A stretch of 64,000 nucleotides of DNA from Talpa occidentalis (lineage: Eukaryota > Chordata > Mammalia > Eulipotyphla > Talpidae), in assembly GCF_014898055.3 (NCBI RefSeq), contig NW_023604861.1, forward strand, positions 81,130,399-81,194,398. The letters are read 5' to 3'. A model generated the notes under the pieces. The model was not told the origin of the DNA. It worked only from the letters and a program-made list of their open reading frames with translations, and ran no database searches. Made by a program: the position numbers and the translations under genes. Below, piece after piece: positions 23,943-35,405 of the stretch. How positions within the stretch are numbered: the first letter of the stretch is position 1; each line of letters opens with the position of its first letter.

Positions 23943-24104
23943 GAATCTATCCAACATCTCTTTTATATTCTAAGTATAATTTTTATGTATCATTTTTCTT
24001 AGCATTCTTGGAGAATGTTTTACTGATGTCTTATAATTCACCAACTCAAGTTCTTTTGTTTTTGTTTTGCAGTATCCAACTGCAAAACTGCTCACTGCTT
24101 CCAT

Positions 24105-26125
24105 TGCACTTTTTTTTTACTGTGGTAAAATATACATACCATTTAACTGTTTTAAGCATACAATTCAGTGGTGTCAAGTTGTGCAACCATCACCACTATC
24201 CATACCCAGAACTTTTTCATCATCCTAACAGAAATTCTCTTCTATCCCCTTGTTAATCTCTATTCTACTTTCTGTCTCTATAGATTTGCCTTTTTTAGGT
24301 ACCTCATATAATTACATGTTTAACCTTTGTGTCTGGTTTATTTCACATAACATAATGTTTTCAAGATCCAAGATCCATCCATGTTGCAAGATGCATATAT
24401 AAGAATCTGATTCCCTTTTAAGACAGAATAATATTCCATTGTATGTATATAGTTATGCCTTATTTAATGACATTTCAGTCAACTGACTGCATATAAGACA
24501 GTGGTGCCAACAGGCTATAACATAGAAACTAGGTGTGTAGTAGTCTATCTAGTTTGTGTAATTACACTTTGTGATGGTCACACAACTACAGAATCTCCTA
24601 ACAATGTATTTCTCAGAGCTTATCTTTGTTGTTAAGTGTCGCATAACTGTAATAAAATGTGTGCTACATTTTATTTATCCATTGATGGAGATTTGGGTTG
24701 TTTTCATCTTTCCATATAGAACTTGAGAAATTGATGGTGTGCGTAATAATGGTATAAACACTGGCATGTAAATATCTGTCCAAATCCCTGTTTTAATTCT
24801 TTTGGGTAAATACCTAGACATTCATTTGCGGGATCACATGGTAATTCTGTTTAATTTTTTGAGGAACCACCATATTGCTTCCCACACTGGCTATTATACC
24901 ACTTTGAAGCAGACAATAATGCACAAGTGTTGCAAATTTTCCACACTCTTCCCAACACTTATTTTTTTTTTATACATAACAGCCATTCTAGTGCTGTGAA
25001 ATGATATCTTATTTTAATTGGTATTTCTTTAATGATTAGTGATGTTGAGCTTCTTATCATGTGTTTACTGGTCATTCATACATCTTCTTTGGAGAAATGT
25101 CAAATCTGTTGTCCATTTTTTAGTTGGCTTGTTTTTGTTGTTGTTATTAATGCTGAGTTCTAAGAATTCTTTATATATTCTAGATATTAATACCTTATCA
25201 GATATATGATTTGCAGGTTTTTTCCCCCATTCCATAGGTTGACTTTTAACTCTGTTGATTGTGTCCTTTGATGCACAAAAGTTTTAAATTTTGGTGAAGT
25301 CCAAAATTTGCCTATTTTTTTCTTTTGTTACCTTTGTTTTTAGTTTCATATCCTAAGATATAACTGCCAAATCAAATGTCATTGAACTTTCCCCTATGTT
25401 CTTTTAAGACTTTTATATTTGGCTCTTATGTTTAGGCCCTTGATTTATTTTGAGTTAATAGTTTTGTATAGTTTAAAATAAAGACCCAACTATTGCATGT
25501 GAATATCCAGTTTTCATTGAGCCATTTGTTGAAAAACTGTCTTTTCTGCCATTGAATGGTTGGCAATCTTGTCAAAAGTCATTTGACCATGCGTGCAAAG
25601 TTTTGTTTCGTGTCTTATGTTTTCACTGGCCTATGTCTGTTCTTATGCTAGTATAAACTGTTTTGATTACTGTACCTTGTAGTAAGTTTTGAAACTAAGA
25701 GTCAGAAAATGTAAATCTTCCAACTTCTGCTCTTTTTCAGGATTGTTTTGGCTATTTATATTATGGTATCCCTTATAATTCCATATGTATTACAGGTTTT
25801 TCTATCACTGCAAAAAAAAAAAGTCATAAAATTTTAATAAGGATAGCATTGAATCTGTAGTCTACTTTGGGCAATATTGTCATCTTAACAATATTAAGTC
25901 TTCTAATTCATGAACTCAAGATATTTTCCATCTATCTATGGCTTCTTCCATCTCTCTGATCAGTTTTTAATGCCATTGCATTTTTAAGCTGACAAATTGT
26001 ATCTTCCAACCCTATGAATACTTTTCTGTTCCCAAATTTTTCCTGGTGTGTGTGTGTCCTTTCTATTGTGTTAGGAGAGGGAAATTTTTATCATGTCTGA
26101 TTAAGAGTTGTTTTAAGTGTTCCCA
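24105..26125 (-). repeat. ancient L1 3' half (L1M-like)
   Basis: On the minus strand this is an old L1 3' end and part of ORF2. The + strand has actgtggtaaaatatacata, acaattcagtggtgtcaagt, aatattccattgtatgtata, gagatttgggttgttttcat and attgaatctgtagtctactt. It is diverged from the young L1 at 17776-23926 and has no frame. It is interrupted by a MER2 element and ends at a SINE. Confidence 0.8.
24449..24650. mobile_element. MER2-type DNA transposon (Tigger/pogo, non-autonomous)
   Basis: The ends are related inverted repeats: tagttatgccttatttaatg at the left and gttaagtgtcgcataactgt at the right, diverged forms of the MER2 terminus. The interior has ggctataacatagaaactag and cacaactacagaatctccta as in MER2. 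A TA target lies on both sides. It interrupts an old L1 whose sequence continues across it, so it is younger than that L1. Family assignment is from memory of the consensus. Confidence 0.7.
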
Positions 26126-26128
26126 TTT

Positions 26129-26402
26129 CTTTTTTTTTTTAAGATTTATTTATTTATGCATACACGAGTTAGGGTACAGGCCATAGATGTGGGGGGTGAG
26201 AGGATTCACCAGAGACAGAGTGGGGAATAGAACAGGCAGACTGAGTGAAATACACTGCTGAGGGGAGCAGCGGGCAAGTCAGGAAAGAACTGCTGCACCA
26301 TGTGGGTTGCTCCCTGGCTGGCCGGGGATTGAACTCCTGCGGCAGAGGCTTTGGATTGCTTCATAGTGCAGTGCTTAACCCCTTGGGCCACCAGGGAGGC
26401 CC
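26129..26402 (-). repeat. tRNA-related SINE, subfamily A, full length
   Basis: The reverse copy is flanked by a perfect 16-bp repeat ttaagtgttcccattt at 26113-26128 and 26403-26418. The head reads gccaccagggaggccc on the + strand. It inserted into the old L1 at 24105-26125 or its edge. Confidence 0.94.
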
Positions 26403-26418
26403 TTAAGTGTTCCCATTT

Positions 26419-28310
26419 TTCATATCAGTTTGCTTCAAGTGAGAAATATTCTCAAATTCCTCAAATTGGTCCTCATTCCTTCCAACTTCTGAGACTTCTT
26501 CCTTAGTACTGTGATTTTAAAAAGGAACAATTAGGTTATTCAGTGCTGAGATTTAGGTGGCAGGCCACTGTGTTAATTTCTCCCATCTACCACACACTTT
26601 CCTTTTCATGTCCTGGAGTTCCAGGTTGGTTGGTCCTTCCCTCTGATCTCAGCTGCTCTGCTACTTGCAGGAATTCTTCCAAGTATCTGATATATGTATG
26701 GCACCCTTACCTATTTTCCAGCAGTGAAAAGCATTTCCTCTGATATACTAGTTTAACTGTCTTTATAGTATTTTAGAAGGAAAAGATGGCCTTAAATATA
26801 TAGGGTCAGATCATTATCTCTGACTAAACTTTACTGCTAAACTTTACAAGTTTAGAAGATTAGATTCTAAAAACAAAGCATAACAAACAATTGTGGGTCA
26901 AAGAATTAGTATGTCTTATCCAACCCATTCACCTCATTTTACTCCCGAGGAAAGTCATTTGTAGAGAGTTGATTATTTGCCACCTTCATACAAGTAATCA
27001 GTGATAGCAGAATTTTTTTAAACTCTAAAAATTAAAAATTTTTAAATCCAGTGGTTTTCTACTATATTACATTGTCCACCCAACTCACTGCTTCTGTGTG
27101 TAAGCTACTGTCATTTTTTTTCTTATTGACAGAAGACCCAAATGAAGTGACCACTATGTATTTGTGCAAATGCATTTATGTATCTAAACTTTCATAAGTT
27201 GCTTATTATGTACTAATAACATCAAATATTCTCTTCCATAATAAGAAAAAATGATAATACCTACCCTGTAGAATTGTTAGGAGAATTACATTCTTGATAC
27301 ATGTATTTTATAAGTAGGGATACTGAGACAAAGAAGGTGGCAGGCCACTGTGCCATAAAAGTATAAAAGCTTGGATTTGTGTCTAGACATCACTGTCCCA
27401 ATGTCCACACTCTTAACCAGTATCTATATTCTACTGCAGGGCTTCCCACAATTTTACTCTGATGTACAATATTAAATTAACAACAAATATAAGCATACAA
27501 TTTTACTCTTATTTACAGTTTTAAATTAACAGTTTTAAAGCATATGCATTTTATTTTAAGCATACACAAGTTATCACCTAAAACCCTAGAAGTTCTTCAA
27601 AAAACAGTTCCCTGAAATCATGTGCCCACTGCAAATTTCATTTTCATAGCCTTTCAGTTTCAGGTTGGAAATACTCTTCACAAAGAGGTGAAGCAGTAGC
27701 ATCAGCATTTTGCACATGGGGTTAAGAGGTTAAGTATCTTGCTTATTGCTTAAGGGGTTGGAATGAAAGCCAAGAACACTTGGCTCAAACTGCTGAATGG
27801 AAACCAAGAGACCACATTTCTCTAGCCCTCTCAGTCATCCTTTGCTTTGGTTGAGAGTGTGGTTTTACCATTAGTGTCACTGGGGAAAATGACATATTCT
27901 GAACACATCACTTGATTCCTGGAGCAGAATGATTACAGGCTGTCATTACCAGGAGACATAGTTCTAAAAACCTTTTCTAAATTTAAAAATAATAAGAGAG
28001 AAAAAGAGTCTGCAGATATTTTGCACTTAAAAGAACATGGATTCTTTGTAGTGTGAGGTACTATTCATTTAGGTACAAGAAAATTTGATGACAAAATTAA
28101 GAGAACAGGAGAGGAGCATTTATTCTCTTGTCCTATTGACTAGGAGATAATATCATAAGGTCTGAGCCAAGGGGAATCTCCTTACCTCTCTATGCGTCTG
28201 TTTCTTCGTCTGTGAAATGAATATAGTAGCCCCTACTTCACAGATGTGTTGGAAGGATTAACAATGTCAGGCACATACTAAGTGTTGTGTCATTGTGGTT
28301 ATTTGAAGGG
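26419..28310 (+). repeat. intronic DNA with MIR fragments
   Basis: A MIR in + orientation is fairly clear at about 28150-28310 (cctctctatgcgtctgtttc, then gtgaaatgaatatagtagcc, then ggcacatactaagtgttgtg). Weaker minus-strand MIR traces lie near 26920-27040 and 27300-27440 (ccacactcttaaccagtatc). The remainder shows nothing recognisable, and there is no open frame of interest. Confidence 0.55.
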
Positions 28311-29555
28311 TTTTGACAAGCAGCTAAGGGATTGCCTCAAATCCACCTGGACACACCTACTCAAATTATTCCAACATATCCACCAACTCTCCCTGGCTCA
28401 CATCCTTCTCTGACATTCTTAATATCTAGCTAATCTGTTCCTACATAGAGAGATACAGGTAGAAAAATAACATTTTATCATGAGACCAGGAAAAGTGATC
28501 ATCTTCTTTGTCTGATGGTTATAGTGAGACTTCTTGCAAACAAGAGTGTACAGGCAGTGTCTCTTGAGGATGCTTGTCTAAGGGCTCCTCATACTGAGTC
28601 ATAACGATGGTGGTAGGAAGAACCCTGCTTGGATCGATTTAGCAGGTCTGGGAACAGACTGATTTGTTTGAGTAATGTGGTCAGTGCCTCTCACACTCTT
28701 CTTCTGGTGGACACCTCTTAGTAGAAAAGCATAAAACTGTATCCCTAGCATTGTAGTGTGTAGTTTTGAAGTAGCCCACTGAATGTAGGAGACATCTTCA
28801 AAATCTTTCATCTTTAAAATGCATGTGCATTTGTATTCTATCCCATAATTTACCAATGCTTGCTTTTATAGAAAAATCATGTTCTTTCTCAAATTTTGTG
28901 CTCCAGGAAAAGATATGTCCCATATCTTTGTGCATAGTATACAGTCCCATATCAAATTTGAGCACCACAGTCTTCGGACCAGGACCCAGTTTGATTTCCA
29001 CTCCAGGCTCCACTGGCAAGTGCCTGTTCATACACTTCTTTGAGTCTGTTTTCTCATACAAACAATGAAGATAACAACGGCCACCATATGGTGTTGCTGG
29101 TAAGGTTTTGTGAGTTAATGCATGGAAAGTTCCTGGCAGAGACCCCAGCCCATCAAAGATACCCAGGAAGTGTTAATTTCTTTCCTCATCTACCATCCCT
29201 CATAAACATACTGATACATGTAAAGGATAAAACTGACAGAATAGCATTCAGAAATACTCTTATCTGGATGAAGCCAGCAAGAAGAAGAACCAAAGTATGG
29301 CAGCGTTCCTAAGTTAGACAGCCAAAACCAACAAATGCTGTCCAACAAATGTCTCCACAGTTGGCCAACATGAGGCAGCTCCACGGTGAAAGCACCTGCT
29401 CTGTCCATTACTCTTAGTCCCTGGTCCTACAGAGCAGGGACCTGAACCTTAGATTCTGAGGTGCCTCTGAAAGACCCTGAATGCTTCCTCACATGTTGCC
29501 AATTTAGTCTTTGCTACTCACCCACAACAATTTTTTAAAAATTATTAAGTGGTTC
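28311..29555 (+). other. unassigned intronic DNA
   Basis: I recognise no repeat family here. Two overlapping minus-strand open stretches (29061-28798 and 28856-28599) look slightly protein-like, but match no family I know and lack a clear A-tail or flanking repeats of a retrocopy. They are treated as non-coding. Confidence 0.5.
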
Positions 29556-30180
29556 AAGTGTTATAAAAATGTAAAAATCATAAGGAACACTCATTTATTA
29601 TCCACCACCAACCTTATAAAATAAAATGTTACTGGTATTGACACCTGCTAAGTACACTCCCCTTTCCTTTTCCTCATCAGAGATAATCACCATCCTGAAT
29701 TGGGGTTTATCATTTCAATGAACATTATATACATTTGTGTACCCATAAGCAGTATTTTACTTTTTCATATTAAACTATAATAAATGGTCACATTATATGT
29801 ATTTTTCTTCAACCAATTTTTCACATTTAACACGTTTTTGAGACATTTTCTATGTAGATATATATATCTAGCTTAGTTCATTTTAATGTATATTTCCCTA
29901 CTATATAGTATTCTACTGTAATAATGTACTTATCTGGTCCCTTAACCATGAACAACCAGTTTGTTTCTAACTTTTTGCTTTATAACGTAAAGTTGCAATG
30001 AATGTTCTGTGCCTGTCTCCTGGGGGAACAGAATCAAGATATATAACCAGAGATTGAACTGCTAGATCTTATAGTATGTGAATATATAACTTCACTAGGA
30101 ATGACTCAGTTGTTTCTCAGAAGGGCCAATTTATACTTGCACTAGTGATTTATAAGAGCTCTCATTGTCTCTCAGCCTCC
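29556..30180 (-). repeat. ancient L1 3' fragment (L1M-like)
   Basis: The minus strand resembles the end of an old L1. The + strand has agagataatcaccatcctga, actatatagtattctactgt, acaaccagtttgtttctaac and gcaatgaatgttctgtgcct. It is highly diverged with approximate edges. Confidence 0.65.
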
Positions 30181-31136
30181 CGACACCTTGCATGATCCCC
30201 AACTCTTCTTATTAAGCAGATTATAGCCTCTTAAGTCTTTGTGAGTTTGATTATCCAGCATGGACATAGTATACTCATACCTACTCCTACCTCCAGCCCA
30301 ACATTGCTCCAAAGTGTTGTGTGGAAGTCCTGTTTTCACAAAGAACTCTAGCACCCACCAGTCTACACTAAAGAGATGTTGTATGACCAAAACAGAAGAC
30401 AAGATACCTACTATCACCTTAGTGCTTTCTACTTTCAACTTCCATGGGAGAAGGTAACTCAGGGCACCACAAGCCCTGTTGCACAGGACTTAGAAGCATG
30501 CTATTCTATGTGACAGCTTTCCAAACACTAATTATGGTCAATAGTACTGAGCTCAATACATCCACCTGACTACTGTAAATGTCCACCAGCCCCTGGGAAT
30601 ACTCAGTTCCCACTGAAGTACAAGAGGCGTATAACAGAAGTTTCTCATAGAAGGAAGCTGTATTTTAGGCAATCTTGAATAAGAACCCACTTTCCCCACC
30701 TCCATCTCCTGCAAGATATGAGTCAAGAGGGTAAAAGGATTACCAATGGAGAGGATCTTAAGGGGATTTGTTTCAGAAGCAAAGTGACATTATAGGAAAC
30801 TGTATGGTAAACACCACTGCACAAATGAATAACCGACCAAATTAGAGCTGTACAAAGAGGAGTTTGATTGAAAACATTTATCATAATGTCCTATGGAAAT
30901 CCCTTGAGAGGTTCCTTCTAGTAAACTTCTAGTGGTCTGCATTTGACCCTATGTCACACTGTAGACGAGGAACCTCTCCAGCTCCAGAATATGCCCAGGT
31001 TCTGTTTCTGCCCCACAAAAGATCAGATGCAGCATTCTGAGTTGGATGAGAACTGGTAGATCTTATAGTTCCACACCTTCATTTTACATTTGAGAACTCT
31101 AAAGTTCAGAGAACTTTGCTAGACATGCCTCAGCAG

Positions 31137-31171
31137 TGGAAGTAACAACATTTGTTAATAAATGTCTCCAT
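31137..31171 (+). repeat. left arm of a 32/35-nt inverted repeat
   Basis: This arm (tggaagtaacaacatttgtt, then aataaatgtctccat) matches the reverse complement of 31861-31892 at 32 positions, with one 3-nt gap (aac). The arms are 689 bp apart. I cannot assign it to a known element. Confidence 0.85.
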
Positions 31172-31860
31172 TTATTAATTTAGTTCTTAAGTCTCTTCCC
31201 TTTTCAATGGCACTGAAATCACAGGAAGGATGAGACTACCATGAGCATGGGATAAGAGAAAGCCAGAGAAGTGACTATCAATTGGCAATACGGAGATCAC
31301 TGGAAACTTGAGAAAAACAATTTCATCAGAATAATGGAAATCGAAATCAGAGCAGAAAGAGTTAAAAGGTGAATGCTTCCAATTTTAAAATGAAGGATAT
31401 AAAGATATTTTGCCCTTTTCTCTTCAAAAGATACCCCAAACCAGAGAATGTGAAACAAAACCACAAAACTATCTTTGAAGAAACTAGGAAATACTTAAAA
31501 TATTAAAAAATATTAGGACAAAAGAGGATGGAGGAGTGACAAAGAATGTAAATAGTGTGGGGGAAAAAATGAAAAATAACTCTGCAAGAGATGCTGAAGA
31601 GGAACAAGTCTTATGGCCTTGCAGAACTCTGGAAAGCTCAAAATCTGGAACTATAAAATACTGAAAAGGGCAAAGAATGGTTAGAAACTGACAACTATAA
31701 TACTGCAAAGCAAGTTAATCTAAGGAAAAGCTCAACCTTCAGAATCACCCATTTCCGTGATATCTGAAAATACCACCCCTCTAGCTCTACCAGAGAAGAG
31801 AAGGAAATTTTCTCTGGCATTGGAATGGTTTTGTGTCAGGGACACCAACACATGGATATG

Positions 31861-31892
31861 ATGGAGACATTTATTAACAAATGTTACTTCCA
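31861..31892 (-). repeat. right arm of the inverted repeat
   Basis: The partner of 31137-31171: atggagacatttattaacaa followed by atgttacttcca. The flanks on either side do not match, so the similarity ends sharply. Confidence 0.85.
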
Positions 31893-32011
31893 GCTCTTCC
31901 CTTTGTTGAATTCTAGACTTAATACTAGAGAGTTTGAAAACCACCTCTCTATAGATATAAATATCTCAGAGGAAAAAAATGTACTACACTATTGAGAATT
32001 CTCAACAGTAA

Positions 32012-32142
32012 CAAAATCCTATTGACAAAAGGTGGATAACCAACTGGCATGTCCCACCATGTACACAGAGCTTCCAATACCTGTTATTTGTACTCATTTG
32101 ATATGAACAACCAAAGATCTCTCTATATTTGATAAAAATCTC
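32012..32142 (+). repeat. 131-bp direct repeat, copy A
   Basis: This segment (begins caaaatcctattgacaaaag, ends tttgataaaaatctc) recurs at 36575-36705 without gaps and with five differences, all transitions. Neighbouring bases do not match at either end. I do not recognise the unit as a known repeat. Confidence 0.9.
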
Positions 32143-32253
32143 CACCAGAAAAGACAGAGAAAATAGGAAGAAAGCACTCTTCCAAAAGTTATATCATGAA
32201 GAAAGATGCAAATAAACTGATCAATACCTAGAGGAAAGTGGGGTGTGGGGTGG
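32143..32253 (+). other. short unassigned stretch before truncated L1
   Basis: A-rich intronic DNA with no recognisable feature. It ends in ggggtgtggggtgg just before the L1 target duplication. Confidence 0.5.
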
Positions 32254-32271
32254 GTAACAGGATTTTTTTTT
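32254..32271 (+). repeat. left TSD of truncated L1
   Basis: gtaacaggattttttttt recurs at 35882-35899. The target, in L1 sense, is TT|AAAAAAAAATCC, an ideal L1 endonuclease site. The T-run merges with the A-tail, so the exact boundary is ambiguous. Confidence 0.9.
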
Positions 32272-32456
32272 TTAATAAATTTTATTGTTATATTCCCCAT
32301 ACAATTGCAGCCCCCCCATTCTGACCCCAATCCCTCCCCTCCCACCCCCGCCCCCCTAAAAGTGTCTCTGGTTCATAGTTTTTTGTTGATTTTGATTTTC
32401 ACTTTCTTATAGTTATTCATTTTCCTGGTCCCTTATTTAAGTTTTCTAGATTCCTG

Positions 32457-34469
32457 CTATGAGTGAAACCATCCGGTATTTTTCTTTTCTTTTTGGCTTA
32501 TTTCGCTGAGCATGATCCCTTCCAGCGCCATCCATGTTGCTGCAAATTGCATGTGTTTATCTTTTTTGAATGCTGAGTAATATTCCATGGTATATATGTA
32601 CCACATCTTCTTGATCCAGTCATCTATTTTTGGGCATTTGGGTTGTTTCCAAAGCTTAGCTATTGTAAACAGTGCTGCTATAAACATAGGGGTGCAGGTG
32701 TTCTTTGGAATTGATGTTTCTGTGTCCTTTGGGTAAATACCTAGGAGTGGAATTGCTGGATCATATGGAAGCTCTATGTTTAGTAGGTCCAGAAATCTCC
32801 ATACAGCTTTCCACAGTGGTTGGACCAGTTTGCACTCCCACCAACAGTGCAGAAGAGTTCCTTTTTCTCCACACCCTCGCCAACATTTGTTGTTGCTAGT
32901 TTTTTTAATATGTGCCATTCTCACTGGTGTAAGATGGTATCTCATGGTAGTTTTGATTTGCATTTCCCTGATGACAAGTGATGTTGAACATTTTTTCATA
33001 TGCCTGTTGGCCATTTGCATTTCCTCTTCAGAGAAGTTTCTTTTAAGCTCTTCTGCCCATTTTTTGACTGGATTATTTTCTTTGTTGTTGTTGAGTCTCA
33101 TCAGCTCTTTGCAGATTTTTGTGATCAGTCCTTTATCATTAGTGTTGGGTGCAAAAATGTTCTCCCAGTTGGTGGGGTTTCTCTTTGTTTTTGTTATTGT
33201 CTCTTTTGCTGTGCAAAAGCTCTTTAATTTGATGTAGTCCCAGCTGTTTATCTTTGCCTTCACTATCACTGCTTTGGGTGATGTGTCTGTAAAGATGTCT
33301 TTGATGTGCAAATCACGTAGTGTTTCGCCTATATTTCCTTCTATATATTTTATGGTTTCAGGTCTTATGTCTAGTTCTTTAATCCATTTTGAGTTGATTT
33401 TTGTGTATGGTGTGAGGTGGTGGTCAAGCTTCATTCTTTTGCATGTAGCGACCCAGTTTTCCCAGCACCATTTATTGAACAAACTTTCTTTGCTCCAATG
33501 CATATTCTTTGCTCCTTTGTCAAAGATTAGTTGACCATAAATCTGTGGGTTTATTTCTGGATTTTCTATTCGATTCCATTGGTCTGTATGTCTGTTCTTG
33601 TTCCAATACCATGCAGTTTTGATGATTATGGCTTTGTAGTATAGTTTGAAGTCTGGGAGTCTGATGCCTCCATTCCCTTCTTTTTTTTTCAGGAGAGCTT
33701 TGGCTATTCGGGGTTTTTGGTGATTCCATATGAATTTCATCAATAATTGTTCTATTTCTTTGAAGAATGACATTGAAATTTTGATTGGAATAGCATTGAA
33801 TCTGTATATTGCTTTTGGTAGGATGGCCATTTTAATAATGTTTATTCTTCCAATCCATGAGCAGGGGACGTCTCTCCATTTCTTTGTGTCTTCTTCTATT
33901 TCTTTTAACAGTGTTTTATAGTTTTCTTTGTATAGGTCCTTTACCTCTTTTGTTAGATTTATTCCCAAATATTTGATTTTTTTTTGTTTCAATAACAAAA
34001 GGGATGGTCTTTTTGATTTCTTCTTCTTCAGATTTATTGTTTGTGTATAGGAAGGCTACTGACTTTTGCGTGTTGATTTTGTATCCTGCCACTTTACTGA
34101 AGTGATTGATGAGTTGAATTAGCTTTTCTGTGGAGTTTTTGGGGTTCTCTATGTATAATATCATATCGTCTGCAAATAGTGATAGTTTGACTTCTTCTTT
34201 TCCTATTTGGATTCCTTGGATGTCTTTCTCTTGTCTTATTGCCCTGGCTAGGACTTCCAGTATTATATTGAAAAGCAATGGTGAGAGTGGACATCCTTGT
34301 CTTGTTCCAGATCTTAATGGAATTGCTTTCAGCTTTTCACCATTGAGAATGATACTGGCTGTTGGCTTGTCATAGATGGGTTTATGATGTTGAGGTATGT
34401 TCCTTGTATCCCCAGAATTTCAAGGGCTTTTATCATGAATGGGTGTTGCACTTTGTCGAAAGCTTTCTC
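32457..34469 (-). pseudogene. ORF2p: L1 ORF2 C-terminal part, frameshifted
   Basis: This encodes the later part of the reverse transcriptase and the C-terminal cysteine region. The FADD motif is encoded near 34165-34175. Breaks relative to the full-length copy are one extra T (A in sense) in the run near 33977-33985, one lost base near 32480-32495 that alters the last residues, and a lost base near 34378. The longest open part is 33998-32457 (513 codons). It is not functional. Confidence 0.93.
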
Positions 34470-34485
34470 AGCATCTATTGATATT
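34470..34485 (+). repeat. left TSD of the nested insertion
   Basis: agcatctattgatatt lies within the host L1 ORF2. It recurs exactly at 35429-35444. The uninterrupted version is visible in the full-length L1 (ctcagcatctattgatatta at 20018-20037), which proves the duplication. Confidence 0.97.
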
Positions 34486-34722
34486 TTTTTTTTTTCAAAT
34501 ATTAAATTTTTATTTTTATATTCCCCCATACAATTGCAAATGCCCCATTCTGACCCCAATCCTTCCCCTCCCGCCCCCCACCCCCCAAAAGTGTCTCTGG
34601 TTCATAGTTTTTGTTGATTTTGATTTTCACTTTCTTTTATTCATTTTCCTGGTCCCTTATTTAAGTTTTCTAGATTCCTGCTATGAGTGAGACCATCCGG
34701 TATTTTTCTTTTTCTTTTTGGC

Positions 34723-35148
34723 TTATTTCGCTGAGCATGATCCCTTCCAGTGCATCCATGTTGCTGCAAATTGCATGTGTTTATCTTTTTTGAATGCTGA
34801 GTAATATTCCATGGTATATATGTACCACATCTTCTTGATCCAGTCATCTATTTTTGGGCATTTGGGTTGTTTCCAAAGCTTAGCTATTGTAAACAGTGCT
34901 GCTATAAACATAGGAGTGCAGGTGCTCTTTGGAATTGATGTTTCTGTGTCCTTTGGGTAAATACCTAGGAGTGGAATTGCTGGATCATATGGAAGCTCTA
35001 TGTTTAGTAGGTCCAGAAATCTCCACACAGCTCTCCATAGTGGTTGGACCAGTTTGCACTCCCACCAACAGTGCACAAGAGTTCCTTTTTCTCCACATCC
35101 TCGCCAACATTTGTTGTTGCTAGTTTTTTTAATATGTGCCATTCTCAC
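34723..35148 (-). pseudogene. ORF2p: L1 ORF2 C-terminus within the nested insertion
   Basis: This encodes about 141 residues of the ORF2 C-terminal region, including the C-x3-C-x7-H-x4-C motif near the start. It lost a base near 34749 (tccagtgcatccatg versus tccagcgccatccatg), which changes the terminal residues. It matches the full-length L1 at the subfamily sites (gtgctctttgg, gtgcacaagag). Confidence 0.9.
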
Positions 35149-35405
35149 TGGTGTGAGATGGTATCATACCGGATGGTCTCACTCATAGCAGGAATCTAGA
35201 AAACTTAAATAAGGGACCAGGAAAATGAATAAAAGAAAGTGAAAATCAAAATCAACAAAAACTATGAACCAGAGACACTTTTTGGGGGGTGGGGGCGGGA
35301 GGGGAAGGATTGGGGTCAGAATGGGGCGTTTGCAATTGTATGGGGGAATATAAAAATAAAAATTTAATATTTGAAGAAAAAAAAAAGAAAAAAAAAAAAA
35401 AAAAA

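Noticed and set aside
26555..27352. The 18-mer aggtggcaggccactgtg occurs at 26555-26572 and 27335-27352
   Set aside because: The match stops immediately on both sides, and an 18-nt repeat in 64 kb is only mildly unexpected. Not enough to call a feature.
28599..29061. Overlapping minus-strand open stretches that look somewhat protein-like
   Set aside because: Two frames overlap, no family was recognised, and there is no A-tail or flanking duplication of a processed pseudogene. A translated search would decide; without it I do not call a gene.
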